A DNA stretch of 64,000 bases from JANQNX01 sp040217095 (GCA_965229565.1 OZ245888.1:744001-808000), one strand, 5' to 3'; counted from the stretch's first letter, positions 8,937 through 18,825 are shown. Numbers and translations: made by a program. Notes: a model not told the origin generated them from the sequence alone.

Positions 8937-8960
8937 TAAAAATATAAATGTATTATATAA

Positions 8961-8988
8961 AGCCCGGTATAAACCGGGCTTTTTTTTT
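8961..8988 (+). terminator. Rho-independent terminator after bamC
   Basis: AGCCCGG and CCGGGCT form a 7-bp stem with a six-base loop, followed by eight or more T. It ends the dapA-bamC operon. Confidence 0.92.
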
Positions 8989-9049
8989 GCTCATTGGTAA
9001 CTGCCAGCAACTGGTATCAAGTGCGGGGAAATGGTAAGTATATAAATTG

Positions 9050-10231
9050 ATGAATGAGACCGCGACGATATTGATTTCAATTGGTGGTGTCATGTTGCTT
9101 GGCATGATCACCAATACGCTGGGTCAAAGAACTTTATTGCCACGCGTTACCCTGTTATTGATCTTTGGCATATTAATAGGGCCAAACGTGTTTGATCTGA
9201 TACCACAGTCAATCTTTTCCAGTTTTGACTTGTTTGCCAATGTCGCGTTGCTGATGATCGGTTTCCTGGTGGGCGGTCATTTAACGCGTAAACTGATGCA
9301 CTCTATTGGCAGGGAGTTACTGGCGGTCTCGCTCGGCGCCGTGATAGGCACGGTAACCGTGGTTGCTTTATGCTTATCATTACTTGGTTTGCCTGTCGAG
9401 ATCGCGATCATGCTTGGTTGCATAGCAACCGCAACCGATCCGGCTGCAACTATGGATGTGATCGAGGAGACCCATAGCGGGGGAAGGTTCAGTGAACTTT
9501 TAACGTCTATCGTTGCACTCGATGATGCCCTGGGTTTGATCATTTTCAGCCTGGGAGTGGCATTGACAGGTTTGCTGAACGGAGCGGATGGTATCGTCAC
9601 TCCACTGCTGGTAGCGGCCAAGGATATCCTGGGTGCCGTGGCCATTGGAGTATTAATCGGGGTGCCGGCAGCCTATTTCACTGGCCGCATACAACCCGGC
9701 AGGCCAATGCTGTTTGAGGCACTGGGCATTGTGTTCCTGTGTGGCGGCCTCGCCCTGTATTTTGAAGTATCGTATCTACTGGCAGCCATTGTCATGGGCA
9801 TGGTCGTTGTCAACCTGGCCGAGCACCATGACTACCCTTTCCACGAGATCGAAAATATCGAACAGCCTTTTTTGATCCTGTTCTTTGTCCTGGCCGGTGC
9901 ATCACTGCAATACCAGTCGTTACTGGGTATAGGTGTGATAGGTTTTGTCTATATACTCGCGCGTATCGCAGGTAAGGTGATTGGCGTGCAACTGGGTGGG
10001 CGTTGTTGCCAATCAACTGCAGAAACCCGGAACTGGATGGGGTTTGCATTACTCCCACAGGCTGGTGTGGCAATGGGCATGGCGCTGGTAGCAGCCGAAC
10101 AATTTCCGGATTATCGTCAGCTATTGTTATCCGTTGTTATCAGTACCACGATCTTTTTTGAACTGGTGGGCCCTGTGTTTACAGGTTTTGCCTTGCGCAA
10201 ATCAAGCGATGGTTCCGCTAACGTTTCTTGA
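9050..10231 (+). CDS. Cation:proton antiporter (Na+/H+ exchanger family)
   Basis: Inner-membrane protein with about 12 hydrophobic segments, 393 residues, of the monovalent cation:proton antiporter superfamily. Family hallmarks are the conserved first-helix pattern LPRVTLLLIFGILIGP, the ATATDPAATMDVIEE block with an unwound-helix TDP, and the DDALGLIIFSLGVAL segment with the paired ion-binding Asp residues. There is no C-terminal TrkA domain, so it is the short type. I prefer the ATG at 9050 to the TTG immediately before it. The 3' end overlaps the convergent der gene by 14 bases. Confidence 0.85.
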   Translation: MNETATILISIGGVMLLGMITNTLGQRTLLPRVTLLLIFGILIGPNVFDLIPQSIFSSFDLFANVALLMIGFLVGGHLTRKLMHSIGRELLAVSLGAVIGTVTVVALCLSLLGLPVEIAIMLGCIATATDPAATMDVIEETHSGGRFSELLTSIVALDDALGLIIFSLGVALTGLLNGADGIVTPLLVAAKDILGAVAIGVLIGVPAAYFTGRIQPGRPMLFEALGIVFLCGGLALYFEVSYLLAAIVMGMVVVNLAEHHDYPFHEIENIEQPFLILFFVLAGASLQYQSLLGIGVIGFVYILARIAGKVIGVQLGGRCCQSTAETRNWMGFALLPQAGVAMGMALVAAEQFPDYRQLLLSVVISTTIFFELVGPVFTGFALRKSSDGSANVS

Positions 10232-11615
10232 CGTGCTTCATCATGCGCTTGCGCTTATTGATCTGGCGCTGGGTTAACTCGTTCTTCTTGCCCTTGTACG
10301 GGTTAGTGCCGTGCTTGAAATCAATAAGTACCGGGGCACCGGTGAGTGCGAGGGCATTGCGAAAAAACCTGGCGAGATAGCGCCGATAACTTTGCGGCAC
10401 GCTGTCTGTCTGGTTGCCATGAATGATGACGCGTATGGGGTTATGTCCGCCCAGGTGCGCATAGCGTAACTTTATTCGTCTGCCCCTGACCATCATTGGC
10501 GGGTTAGCGGCAACAGCACTCTCAAGTATGTTCGTCATATCTGATGTTGATACATCAATGTTCAGAGACTTTTCTATCTTGTTTATTGTTTTAAACAGGT
10601 TCCCCACACCGGTACCGTGCAATGCGGATATAAAATGATATTCTGCATAATCAATAAAACTGAATTTCAGTGATAGCTGCGCTTTTACTCTTTCTTTCGC
10701 ATCAGCTTCCATGCCATCCCACTTGTTTACCACGATCATCACTGGCTTGCCGCTGTCCTCGATCAGGCCAAGCAGGCTGGCATCCTGTTCGGTCACACCT
10801 TCACTGGCATCAAGAACGAGGATCATGATGCGTGCCGCCTCAATTGCATCAAACGATTTGATGATGCTGAATTTTTCTACCATGTCATCAACCCGGCTTT
10901 TCCTGCGCACACCGGCAGTGTCGATCAACGTGTACCGGATCCCGTCTCGCTCAAAAGGAATACGAATACTGTCGCGGGTCGTGCCAGGGTGATCGAAGGT
11001 CAGGACGCGATCCTCACCAAGCATGCGGTTAACCAGTGTTGACTTGCCGACATTGGGTCTGCCCAGTACTGCCAGCGTTAACGAGTCTTCGTCTTCCTCT
11101 TCCAAATCAACCTCGTCTGGAAACAGGGCACAGATGTCGTCCAGCATACTGTTGACACCATCCCCACGCTTGGCCGAGATGGCGTAAACGTTAGCCATAC
11201 CCAGGCTGTAAAAGTCACTGGTGCCGAGATCGAGATCATGGCCTTCCAGTTTATTGACTGCCAGGTACACCGGTTTGTCGAGTTTACGAAACTCGGTCGC
11301 GAGTATTTCATCGACATTGGTCAGGCCCGCGCGGCCATCAACCAGCCAGATCAGTGCCGAGGCATCACTGGCAGCCTGCATGGACTGGATTGTCATCAGT
11401 TCTGCCACGGCCTGGCTGTCGTGTTCATCTTCGCCAATTCCGCCGGTATCCACGACTAAAAAAGAACGTTCGTCATGGTGCATCACGCCGTATTGCCGGT
11501 CGCGGGTCACGCCGGGTCGATCAGCGACCAGTGCATTACGCGTTTCAGTTAAACGGTTAAAGAATGTTGACTTGCCGACGTTGGGGCGACCAACGATGGC
11601 GATTACGGGTTTCAT
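10218..11615 (-). CDS. der: Ribosome-associated GTPase Der (EngA)
   Basis: Double GTPase required for 50S ribosomal subunit assembly. Two P-loops GRPNVGKS are seen at residues 9-16 and 185-192, each followed by the matching DxxG (VVDTGG, LIDTAG) and NKxD-type (VNKLEGHD, VNKWDG) motifs. A KH-like domain and a basic tail rich in Lys and Arg close the 465-residue protein. It is the last gene of the hisS-yfgM-bamB-der block, the same order as in E. coli. Its 3' end overlaps the convergent antiporter gene by 14 bases. Confidence 0.97.
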   Translation of the reverse strand: MKPVIAIVGRPNVGKSTFFNRLTETRNALVADRPGVTRDRQYGVMHHDERSFLVVDTGGIGEDEHDSQAVAELMTIQSMQAASDASALIWLVDGRAGLTNVDEILATEFRKLDKPVYLAVNKLEGHDLDLGTSDFYSLGMANVYAISAKRGDGVNSMLDDICALFPDEVDLEEEDEDSLTLAVLGRPNVGKSTLVNRMLGEDRVLTFDHPGTTRDSIRIPFERDGIRYTLIDTAGVRRKSRVDDMVEKFSIIKSFDAIEAARIMILVLDASEGVTEQDASLLGLIEDSGKPVMIVVNKWDGMEADAKERVKAQLSLKFSFIDYAEYHFISALHGTGVGNLFKTINKIEKSLNIDVSTSDMTNILESAVAANPPMMVRGRRIKLRYAHLGGHNPIRVIIHGNQTDSVPQSYRRYLARFFRNALALTGAPVLIDFKHGTNPYKGKKNELTQRQINKRKRMMKHVKKR

Positions 11616-11666
11616 GTTGTAAGGATAAGGCCGAAAAGAAAATTAAAGAAGAGAACAACGCTGATG

Positions 11667-12986
11667 TTAGTCAGACAAACTGTCATCGTCTCCTGGATGT
11701 TCGGTGAAGATATCGCCAATTTGTTCCAGTAAGGAGGCATCCTGTTCACTGCCAGCGGGAACAGTCTCTGTTGCTGTTGTTGCCTCTGTGGTCTGTGGTT
11801 CGGGTACGGGGATTTCGCTGGCATCCAGGTCGGTATAAGTATAGCTGGCGAGCGTACCGTTACTGGCATAGGCATAAAGAACATCGTCAACAACGGTGGG
11901 TTTGACCAATATGGGTGATTTCGCCACCTGTGTTCGCGCGACAAAATCACCGGTTTCCCTGTCTATCCAGTGCAGGTAACCCTCGACATCGCCTACCACG
12001 ACCTTATCTCCTATCACAGCCGGGCCGGTCGGCTTTCGGAATTGCAGTTTTTCCTGTTTCCAGACCGATTGACCGGAATAACGATCCAGGGCCCAGACAT
12101 TACCCTCGGCATCGCTGACGTAGATATGACTGGCGTCCACACCCAGTTCGGAATGGGAAGAAATATCACGCTGCCATAGTATTGAACCTGTTTGCAGGTC
12201 CAGCGAGGCAACATTGGATTGAAAAGTGGCGATATACATGGCATCCAGGTAGATAACGGGTTCTGCATCAATATCCACCATACGTTCCAGTTCGCTGCGA
12301 CCACTGGAAACGGCAACGCGTGTTTCCCAGATAAGTTTACCGGTATCGCGGTCCAGGGCCGTAACGCGACCACCATCAAAACCGGCGATAACACTGTCGC
12401 CCACGATGATCGGTGTACTGGTGCCACGCAATGTCAGCGCCGGTACTGTCCTGTCATAAACCCACAGCCTTTCGCCGGAAGTGGCATCAAGTGCAAACAA
12501 TTTACCGTCAATGGTTCTTACTACCACGACGTTTTCACCCTCACGCGGGGAAGCCAGGATTTCACTGGATACCCTGGCGCGCCACAGTTCTTCACCCGTG
12601 TCAGGCATCAGGCTGACGACATCGCCTTCGCTGCTACCAAGTAATACCATGCTGAAGTCCGCCCCGGGTCCACCGGTAATAGGTAGTTTCACATCCTTGC
12701 TCCAGATGCGTCTGCCGCTGCTGGCATCCAGCGCGGCCACATCGCCATAGGTATCAGCTATAAAGACGCGGCCGTCCAACAGTGCCGGGGTTAATTTAAT
12801 GTAGAGTTCATCAGTGCCGCTACCCGCCTTGGTACTCCAGACACGTTCCACTTTTGCGGTTTCAAAGAAACTGATCAGCGGGGTAGGCGGGATGCTGTTA
12901 TCAACATCGCCCATCATTTCACTAAGGCCGCCGCAGCCAGTCAGGCACAGCAATACACAGAGGAGAGATGCTCTGATTGCGGACAA
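11667..12986 (-). CDS. bamB: Outer membrane assembly lipoprotein BamB
   Basis: Eight-bladed beta-propeller lipoprotein of the BAM complex. The signal peptide ends in LTGC (Cys about residue 18), then repeated PQQ/WD-type blades follow with recurrent ALDxxxGxxxW motifs (for example DASSGRRIWSKD, DTGEELWRARV, DATSGERLWVYD, DRDTGKLIWETR). An unusual C-terminal extension (about 395-439) is rich in Thr, Glu and Asp and low in complexity. The start is a TTG four bases after the yfgM stop, with GAGG at suitable distance upstream. Confidence 0.93.
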   Translation of the reverse strand: MSAIRASLLCVLLCLTGCGGLSEMMGDVDNSIPPTPLISFFETAKVERVWSTKAGSGTDELYIKLTPALLDGRVFIADTYGDVAALDASSGRRIWSKDVKLPITGGPGADFSMVLLGSSEGDVVSLMPDTGEELWRARVSSEILASPREGENVVVVRTIDGKLFALDATSGERLWVYDRTVPALTLRGTSTPIIVGDSVIAGFDGGRVTALDRDTGKLIWETRVAVSSGRSELERMVDIDAEPVIYLDAMYIATFQSNVASLDLQTGSILWQRDISSHSELGVDASHIYVSDAEGNVWALDRYSGQSVWKQEKLQFRKPTGPAVIGDKVVVGDVEGYLHWIDRETGDFVARTQVAKSPILVKPTVVDDVLYAYASNGTLASYTYTDLDASEIPVPEPQTTEATTATETVPAGSEQDASLLEQIGDIFTEHPGDDDSLSD

Positions 12987-12990
12987 GTAT

Positions 12991-13623
12991 CTATCCTCGG
13001 CCCAGGTCGTCCAGTTTCATTTCCAGGATAGATTGGGCCTCTTCGGTAGCAACCGTGTTTGCCAGGGCATTCTCATAGGCTACGCGTGCCTCGTCAGGTT
13101 TGCCCTGCTTGACCAGCAGGTCACCGCGCAACTCATCATAGCGGGCGATGAATTTACCGGTATTACTTGTATTCAGCAGCTTGCCGGCCTGGTCCAGTTT
13201 GTCGGCAGCAATGTAGACTCGTGCCAGGCGCAGCTTTGTGACGTGTTCAAGTTCTGCCTGGTCATTGTTTTCCAGCACCCAGCGCAGATGGGTCTCGGCT
13301 TCATCCAGCTTGTTGTCCTGGGCTGCCAGCTTAGCCAGCATCAGCCGGGCAAAGATAGCGTAGGTTGTTGAGTCGTGTTCAGCAATGATGCGCTCGGCGT
13401 AATTGCGACTGTCTTCCAGGTCTTCATTACGGGCAGCACCTATCATTTGCTCATAAAGTGTCGATGCAATCTGGTTTTGTACGTCGACGTGCTGGCTGTA
13501 ACCTCGCCAGCCAAATATCGAGACCAGGCCGATGACCACACCGGCAGCAATGGATTTACCATTTTCTTGCCACCATTTTTTCAGCGCCTCAACCTGTTCT
13601 TCTTCTGTTCTGTATGGGTCCAC
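12991..13623 (-). CDS. yfgM: YfgM-like periplasmic chaperone/translocon accessory protein
   Basis: Tetratricopeptide-fold protein of 210 residues with a single N-terminal membrane anchor (about 20-40, IAAGVVIGLVSIFGW) and the conserved opening EEQVEALKKWWQENGKS. YfgM associates with SecYEG and the periplasmic chaperone network and links them to BamB substrates. The start is a GTG preceded by GGAGAG at good spacing. It lies between hisS and bamB, four bases from the latter, as in other gammaproteobacteria. Confidence 0.9.
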   Translation of the reverse strand: MDPYRTEEEQVEALKKWWQENGKSIAAGVVIGLVSIFGWRGYSQHVDVQNQIASTLYEQMIGAARNEDLEDSRNYAERIIAEHDSTTYAIFARLMLAKLAAQDNKLDEAETHLRWVLENNDQAELEHVTKLRLARVYIAADKLDQAGKLLNTSNTGKFIARYDELRGDLLVKQGKPDEARVAYENALANTVATEEAQSILEMKLDDLGRG

Positions 13624-13753
13624 TTACTACTCTCCCCGGAGTGTTGGATATCTGTTGTTATGCGGCGGCAGGACTGCTCGCCCGCAAAGGGCGCACATTA
13701 TAACGTGCGTTTTGCGTTTGTTTAGCTTTCTGAGAGGGAAAAATGAAAGAAAT

Positions 13754-15031
13754 TCAGTCGTGGTCCAGGTGTTTGGCAATAAACTGGAACAGTTCGTCCC
13801 GGGCCAGGGTTTGCTGGGGCTCATCACTCCGCAGGAACTTGACGGTGGCCTCGCCCCGGGCTATCTCGTCATCGCCGAGAATCAGGGCCATGCTGGCGCC
13901 TGACTTGTCGGCCTTTTTGAACTGGCTCTTGAAACTGCCACCACCTAAGTTTGTACTTACTCTCAGTTTATCTATTCTATTTCTTAATTCTTCAGCCAGG
14001 ATCATACCGGACTCCAGGGCCCGTTCACCAGCCAATACCAGGTAAATATCGGGAGATTGCCGGTCGGGCATGTTGCTGAAATCAGTCAGTTCCAGCAGTC
14101 GTTCCATGCCGATGGCAAAGCCTACCGCCGGCGTTGACCTGGCCCCGTGTTGTTCTACCAGGCCATCGTAGCGGCCACCGGCACAGACCGTGCCCTGGGC
14201 TCCCAGCTTATCTGTTACCCACTCGAACACGGTTTTACCGTAATAGTCGAGCCCACGCACCAGCTTGTCGTTAACCCGGTAGGCAATTCCAACAGCATCA
14301 AGCAGCGACTTCAAACCGTCGAAATGTGCCGCCGATTCCTGGTCATGATCGAGGATACTGGTAATCGACGGGGCGGCCTCGACAAGGGCCTTCATGTCGG
14401 GATTTTTCGTGTCAAGGATACGCAGTGGGTTTTTTTCCAGCCGGAGCAGGCTGTCCTCGTCTAGTTGATCCCGGTGTTGATCGAAGTATTGCACCAGTTC
14501 ATCCCGGTAACGGCCGCGCGACTCCGGTGTGCCGAGGGAATTTATCTCCAGTGTTACATCACTGATGCCAAGTGCCTGCCAGATACGGGCACACATTATT
14601 ATCAATTCTGCATCGACGTCCGGTCCTTCGTAGCCAAAGGCCTCGACGCCGATCTGGTGGAACTGGCGTTGGCGACCTTTCTGCGGCCGTTCATGTCGGA
14701 ACATGGGCCCGGCATACCAGAGTTTTTGTGTCTGGTTGTGAAACAGGCCATGCTCAATACCGGCACGGACGCAACTCGCAGTTCCTTCCGGGCGCAAGGT
14801 CAGGCTGGCATCGTTGCGATCGACGAAGCTGTACATCTCCTTGGAAACAATGTCGGTGTTGTCACCGATAGAACGCGCAAAGAGTTCGGTGTACTCGACG
14901 ATAGGCAGGCGGATCTCCTGGTAACCATAGCGTGCCAGGATGTCACTGATTGTTGTCTCGACATGCTGCCAGCGTGGGGTGTCCTGCATGAGTATGTCAT
15001 GCATGCCTCGAATTGCTTGTAACTTGGCCAT
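13754..15031 (-). CDS. hisS: Histidyl-tRNA synthetase
   Basis: Class II aminoacyl-tRNA synthetase of 425 residues that charges tRNA-His. The HisRS-specific blocks are visible: the opening AIRGMHDIL, motif 2 LRPEGTASCVRAGI with MFRHERPQKGRQRQFHQ, the histidine-binding GLDYYGKTVFEW, and motif 3 AVGFAIGMERL. The C-terminal anticodon-binding domain begins near residue 330. It is separated by 46 bases from rodZ, in a spacer that contains a short hairpin but no clear terminator. Confidence 0.98.
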   Translation of the reverse strand: MAKLQAIRGMHDILMQDTPRWQHVETTISDILARYGYQEIRLPIVEYTELFARSIGDNTDIVSKEMYSFVDRNDASLTLRPEGTASCVRAGIEHGLFHNQTQKLWYAGPMFRHERPQKGRQRQFHQIGVEAFGYEGPDVDAELIIMCARIWQALGISDVTLEINSLGTPESRGRYRDELVQYFDQHRDQLDEDSLLRLEKNPLRILDTKNPDMKALVEAAPSITSILDHDQESAAHFDGLKSLLDAVGIAYRVNDKLVRGLDYYGKTVFEWVTDKLGAQGTVCAGGRYDGLVEQHGARSTPAVGFAIGMERLLELTDFSNMPDRQSPDIYLVLAGERALESGMILAEELRNRIDKLRVSTNLGGGSFKSQFKKADKSGASMALILGDDEIARGEATVKFLRSDEPQQTLARDELFQFIAKHLDHD

Positions 15032-15077
15032 GTTAGATCGAACCCTGTTTCACGGTCGCGTGCGGGACCGTGCTTGT

Positions 15078-16025
15078 TTATTCTTCGGGGGGTAGTTGAA
15101 ACCGGGCAACACCACTGTTTTCGGAATAACTGGGGTTGATCGTTTCATTATTAAACCTGATGCTGACACCGGGTGCGTTGCCGAGGGTCATGCTGAATGG
15201 CGCGGTGCCCTTGATCTTCAACTGTTCGCCGTCCTTACCCAGGTCCATGAATATACGCTGGTCAAATGCATCATAGATTTCAATCCAGGAATCATCCGTA
15301 ATAGTCAATTCAATGGTGTCTGGTCCGGTGGTGCTGTACGTTCTGATTGTCTCGCCGCTGTCTACCGGCAGTATCTGCGGTTGCGACTCATCGTTGATGG
15401 ATTCACTGATCTGCATGGTCGGCGTAACGCTATCGGAAGCGGTTTCAGCAGCGGGTGCGGGCACTCTGGTTCCGATGCTTTCCGGTCCGGGTGGGGGTGA
15501 TTGCCATCCCTCAGGGTGAATGACCACGTCGAAGTTGGTATCAGTATTGTTGATCTCGCCGGGTACCTGGGTCTTGTCGCTAGCCGCACCAGTAGACGGA
15601 CTCTTGTCGACAATATAATTACTCTGGAACCAGATAAGTAACAGAAGAACCAGTGCCAGTGAAATCAGGTAAGTAAAGGCTTTGACTGGTTTGTCGCTAC
15701 TGCTGACCTGTGTTGGCGGTTTAACTTCCGGCAATATCTCGGGCGGTGGTGCGGTATTGTCCGCATTGTAAAGTGAGACTATATAATCACCATCAAGGCC
15801 CAACATCTTGGCGTAGGTTCGAAGGTAGCCGCGGGCATACGTGGGCGACGAAATCTTGTCGTATTCATCGGCCTCAATGGCCTGGATGATTCGAGGTTCA
15901 AGGTGTATTCGCTGGTAAATATCGTTAACACTCAGATCCTGTTTTTCACGTGCAGCCCGCAGTAATGCGCCTGGCCTGTCAGTGGCAATCGGAGTCTGGT
16001 TTGCTTCTGCTGAAGCGTCATTCAT
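15078..16025 (-). CDS. rodZ: Cytoskeletal/cell-shape protein RodZ
   Basis: Bitopic inner-membrane protein that binds MreB and coordinates rod-shaped growth. The N-terminal helix-turn-helix (about 18-90, LLRAAREKQDLSVNDIYQRI) is followed by a linker, one transmembrane segment (about 118-138), a low-complexity Pro/Thr/Ser periplasmic stretch and a C-terminal beta domain (about 235-315, with WIEIYDAFDQRIF). Its ATG overlaps the stop codon of pilW by one base (TAATG), implying translational coupling. Confidence 0.92.
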   Translation of the reverse strand: MNDASAEANQTPIATDRPGALLRAAREKQDLSVNDIYQRIHLEPRIIQAIEADEYDKISSPTYARGYLRTYAKMLGLDGDYIVSLYNADNTAPPPEILPEVKPPTQVSSSDKPVKAFTYLISLALVLLLLIWFQSNYIVDKSPSTGAASDKTQVPGEINNTDTNFDVVIHPEGWQSPPPGPESIGTRVPAPAAETASDSVTPTMQISESINDESQPQILPVDSGETIRTYSTTGPDTIELTITDDSWIEIYDAFDQRIFMDLGKDGEQLKIKGTAPFSMTLGNAPGVSIRFNNETINPSYSENSGVARFQLPPEE

Positions 16026-16807
16026 TATTTAATCCTTGCCTGCCGTAATTGTTCTGCTTCTGGTGAATCCGGGAACTGGTTTCTTAATAGCAAGGCATAG
16101 CTGGATACCGCATCATCGTTACCCAGTTCCTGTTCGATCTGGATTCCCAGCCACAGACTCCGGGGAGTATGTCTCGCTACTGCCTGGTAACGTTGCATGT
16201 AGCCACGTGCGCTCAGGCTGTCGTCACGATTGTATGAAATTTCTGACATCAACAACAGGGCAAGCGGTACCCTGGAATTCATTTGCAGGGCCCGGCGTAG
16301 GTAGGTTTCCCCCTTTTCCTTGTCGCCATTGTTATAGGTGCACACACCGGCATTGGTCAACGCTGTTTCCGGACTGTCATATAGCGGGTTGTTCACAGCT
16401 TTAAGAAATGTTTCTTCAGCTTCCTGCGGGCGGCCGGTCTGACACAGGAAACGGCCATAGTTGTTTAACGTTTCCGAATCGTTCTTGTTCAGGCTCAGGG
16501 CTTTCTTGAAATTGACCTCGGCGTCGTTGTTATCACCTAACTGTTGGTTAAGTATGCCGAGCACGTTATATATCGGTGGGTAACCCGGGTCGGCTTCCCT
16601 GGCCCGTTCCAGTTTTACCAGCGCCTTTTCATATTCCCCTTCTCGCATGTAGGCGATGCCGAGGTCCAGGTTGGCACGAGCTACCTCGTTGGTTTGTTCC
16701 GAGGGCTTGATATTCTGACCACCGAAACCGCTGGCGCCGGCAGTACAGCCGGCTATGAGCACGGCGGTTACCAGGATAAGAAACCGGATGTTAGATGGCA
16801 TTGGCAT
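16025..16807 (-). CDS. pilW: Type IV pilus assembly lipoprotein PilW/PilF
   Basis: Outer-membrane pilotin that helps secretin PilQ assemble. It has a signal peptide with lipobox LIAGC (Cys about residue 21), followed by about six TPR repeats (residues 42-245; for example ANLDLGIAYMREGEYEKALVKLERA, NYGRFLCQTGRPQEAEETFLKA). The 260-residue length fits. The gene lies between rlmN and rodZ, the conserved position of pilF/pilW. Its start overlaps rlmN by 17 bases. The window holds no other pilus genes. Confidence 0.92.
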   Translation of the reverse strand: MPMPSNIRFLILVTAVLIAGCTAGASGFGGQNIKPSEQTNEVARANLDLGIAYMREGEYEKALVKLERAREADPGYPPIYNVLGILNQQLGDNNDAEVNFKKALSLNKNDSETLNNYGRFLCQTGRPQEAEETFLKAVNNPLYDSPETALTNAGVCTYNNGDKEKGETYLRRALQMNSRVPLALLLMSEISYNRDDSLSARGYMQRYQAVARHTPRSLWLGIQIEQELGNDDAVSSYALLLRNQFPDSPEAEQLRQARIK

Positions 16808-17891
16808 TCTCCATATTCTTCTTTTGGTGACGTGCGGCTTTTGCCATGACTTTACCGGCCAGTTGACCGCAGGCCGCGTCTATATCGTCTCCCCGGGTCT
16901 TGCGCGTGATGGTAAAAATCCCTGCGCGCATCAACACATCCCGAAATGCATTAATAGTGTTGATATCGGAGCAGCGGTAATTGGTGCCGGGAAAGGTATT
17001 AAACGGGATCAGGTTAACCTTGGCAGGGATACCCTGCAGGCACTTGACGAGATTGCGTGCGTCTTTCTGACTATCGTTTACACCCTGTAACATCACGTAT
17101 TCGATGGTAATCGGCTCATCATCCCGGGTTTCAGTATAACGTTTGCAGGCATCCAGCAATACCGTTAACGGGTATGAGCGATTGATCGGTACGATGCGGT
17201 CACGCAATTTATTGTTGCTGGCGTGCAGGGAAATCGCCAGGCTGACATTGCTGTCGTGCTTGAGGCGATCGATCTCGGGAACAATACCGGAAGTGCTGAC
17301 AGTGACCTTGCGTCTTGCCAGGCCGAAACCAAGATCGTGCGTCAGCAGGTTAATGGTTTTGAGGACATTGTCGTAGTTCAGTAAGGGTTCGCCCATGCCC
17401 ATGAAAACAATATTGCTGACGACGCGCTTGCCGGTTTCAAAGTAGCCAAGTACCTGGTTTGCGATCCATACCTGGCCAATAATTTCAGCGGTAGTCAGGT
17501 TCCGGTTAAAACCCTGTTGTGCGGTAGAGCAGAACTTGCAGTCGAGCGGGCAACCTACCTGGGAAGAAATACAAAGCGTACCGCGATCGGTTTCAGGTAT
17601 AAAAACGGTCTCGACCGAGTTTTTTTCATCAATCCTGATTAACCATTTACGTGTGCCATCACTGGATTTCTGTTCCGTGACTACCTCGGGAAAGCGGATA
17701 CAGGCCTTTTCTTCAAGCTGGGCGCGTAACGATTTACTCAGGTTGGTCATGGCAGAAAAATCAGTCACGCCATGATGGTAAATCCATTTGATTACTTGTT
17801 TTGCCCGAAAGGGCTTGTCGCCAATCTCGCTGAACCAGTCTTCAAGTGAAGGCAGGTCGAAATTCAGCAGATTGATCCTGTTGTTGTTCAT
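16791..17891 (-). CDS. rlmN: 23S rRNA/tRNA (adenine-C2)-methyltransferase RlmN
   Basis: Radical SAM enzyme that methylates A2503 in 23S rRNA and A37 in several tRNAs. The cluster-binding motif is C-x3-C-x2-C in VGCPLDCKFCSTAQQGF, and the methyl-carrying C-terminal cysteine lies in DIDAACGQLAG. The 366-residue length is typical. It sits between ndk (10 bases upstream) and pilW (17-base overlap), the classical gammaproteobacterial order ndk-rlmN-pilW-rodZ-hisS. Confidence 0.97.
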   Translation of the reverse strand: MNNNRINLLNFDLPSLEDWFSEIGDKPFRAKQVIKWIYHHGVTDFSAMTNLSKSLRAQLEEKACIRFPEVVTEQKSSDGTRKWLIRIDEKNSVETVFIPETDRGTLCISSQVGCPLDCKFCSTAQQGFNRNLTTAEIIGQVWIANQVLGYFETGKRVVSNIVFMGMGEPLLNYDNVLKTINLLTHDLGFGLARRKVTVSTSGIVPEIDRLKHDSNVSLAISLHASNNKLRDRIVPINRSYPLTVLLDACKRYTETRDDEPITIEYVMLQGVNDSQKDARNLVKCLQGIPAKVNLIPFNTFPGTNYRCSDINTINAFRDVLMRAGIFTITRKTRGDDIDAACGQLAGKVMAKAARHQKKNMENANAI

Positions 17892-17900
17892 GACCTCAGC

Positions 17901-18344
17901 TCATGTTCTCGGGCAAATATCATGTTGATCAAAGAAAAAATCGATTTCGCGCATGGCACTTTCCTGGCTGTCTGAACCATGCACCACATTTTTCATAACC
18001 TTGTCCTCATCATTCATATCTGCGAACAGGTTCCTGATAGTACCCTTGTCAGCTTCCTCGGGTTTGGTCGCTCCCATCAATTTACGGTAGACACTGATAG
18101 CGTTATTTCCTTCCAGCACCATGACCATAACGGGACCAGAAGTCATAAAACCGATCAACGGTTTGAAGAAAGGCTTTTCCTTGTGTTCTGCATATTGTTC
18201 CTCTGCCTGAACACGTGACATGTGTATCATCCTGGCAGCGACTACCTGTAGCCCGGCTTCTTCGATCATGGCGATAATTTTGCCAATACAGTTCTTTGCC
18301 ACTGCATCTGGCTTAATAATCGACAAGGTTTGTTCCAACGCCAT
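17901..18344 (-). CDS. ndk: Nucleoside diphosphate kinase
   Basis: Transfers the gamma phosphate between nucleoside di- and triphosphates through a phosphohistidine. The 147-residue protein begins with LEQTLSIIKPDAV, and the active-site His lies in NVVHGSDS. It is first in the ndk-rlmN-pilW-rodZ-hisS-yfgM-bamB-der run. The sequence is slightly longer at the C-terminus than the E. coli protein. Confidence 0.97.
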   Translation of the reverse strand: MALEQTLSIIKPDAVAKNCIGKIIAMIEEAGLQVVAARMIHMSRVQAEEQYAEHKEKPFFKPLIGFMTSGPVMVMVLEGNNAISVYRKLMGATKPEEADKGTIRNLFADMNDEDKVMKNVVHGSDSQESAMREIDFFFDQHDICPRT

Positions 18345-18486
18345 CTATTTAACTCTCCATTCTTAAAATTCTGCAATTATACTTACCAACGCCGTCGGTA
18401 TGAATTGTTACAGCTGAAAATAATGTAAAAATTTACCTTTATTTCAGTTATTTGTTGTCGTTTTCTGGATTTCCGGTCAGATTCTG

Positions 18487-18825
18487 CTAATCCCAGCGGT
18501 CATCCGTTACCTGTACCATGCCATCCTCGATGCGAACCGGGAATTTGTAAGCGGGTTCAAATGCTGGCGGTGTCAACGCCTTGCCACTTTTTATACAGAA
18601 ACGGGCCCCGTGCCGGGGGCAAATAATCTCGCTGCCATCAATAATCTGTTCCGGTTCCAGCCCACAGCCGAGCATCGGCGCGCCATCATGCGTGCACACA
18701 TCCTCAATGGCATGAATCTCGCCATCAATATTAAACACCCCCACCATAACGTTATCGATCTCAACCAGCGTCGATTGCCCCGGCAGGAAATCATTTATCG
18801 GTGCTACATCAAACCAACCAGCCAA
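18487..18825 (-). CDS. Rieske [2Fe-2S] ferredoxin
   Basis: Small soluble Rieske protein of 112 residues, the size of ferredoxin subunits of ring-hydroxylating dioxygenases or NirD-like proteins. The cluster motif is C-T-H followed by C-P-R-H (CTHDG ... ICPRHG), about 20 residues apart. The start is a TTG preceded by a strong GGAGG six bases away. No oxygenase is nearby; the gene follows the suf operon, so it may be a general electron carrier whose cluster is delivered by SUF. That last link is inference from position only. Confidence 0.85.
   Translation of the reverse strand: MAGWFDVAPINDFLPGQSTLVEIDNVMVGVFNIDGEIHAIEDVCTHDGAPMLGCGLEPEQIIDGSEIICPRHGARFCIKSGKALTPPAFEPAYKFPVRIEDGMVQVTDDRWD

Noticed and set aside
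15036..15075. Terminator between rodZ and hisS (CACGGTC/GACCGTG hairpin)
   Set aside because: There is no T run on either strand after the stem.
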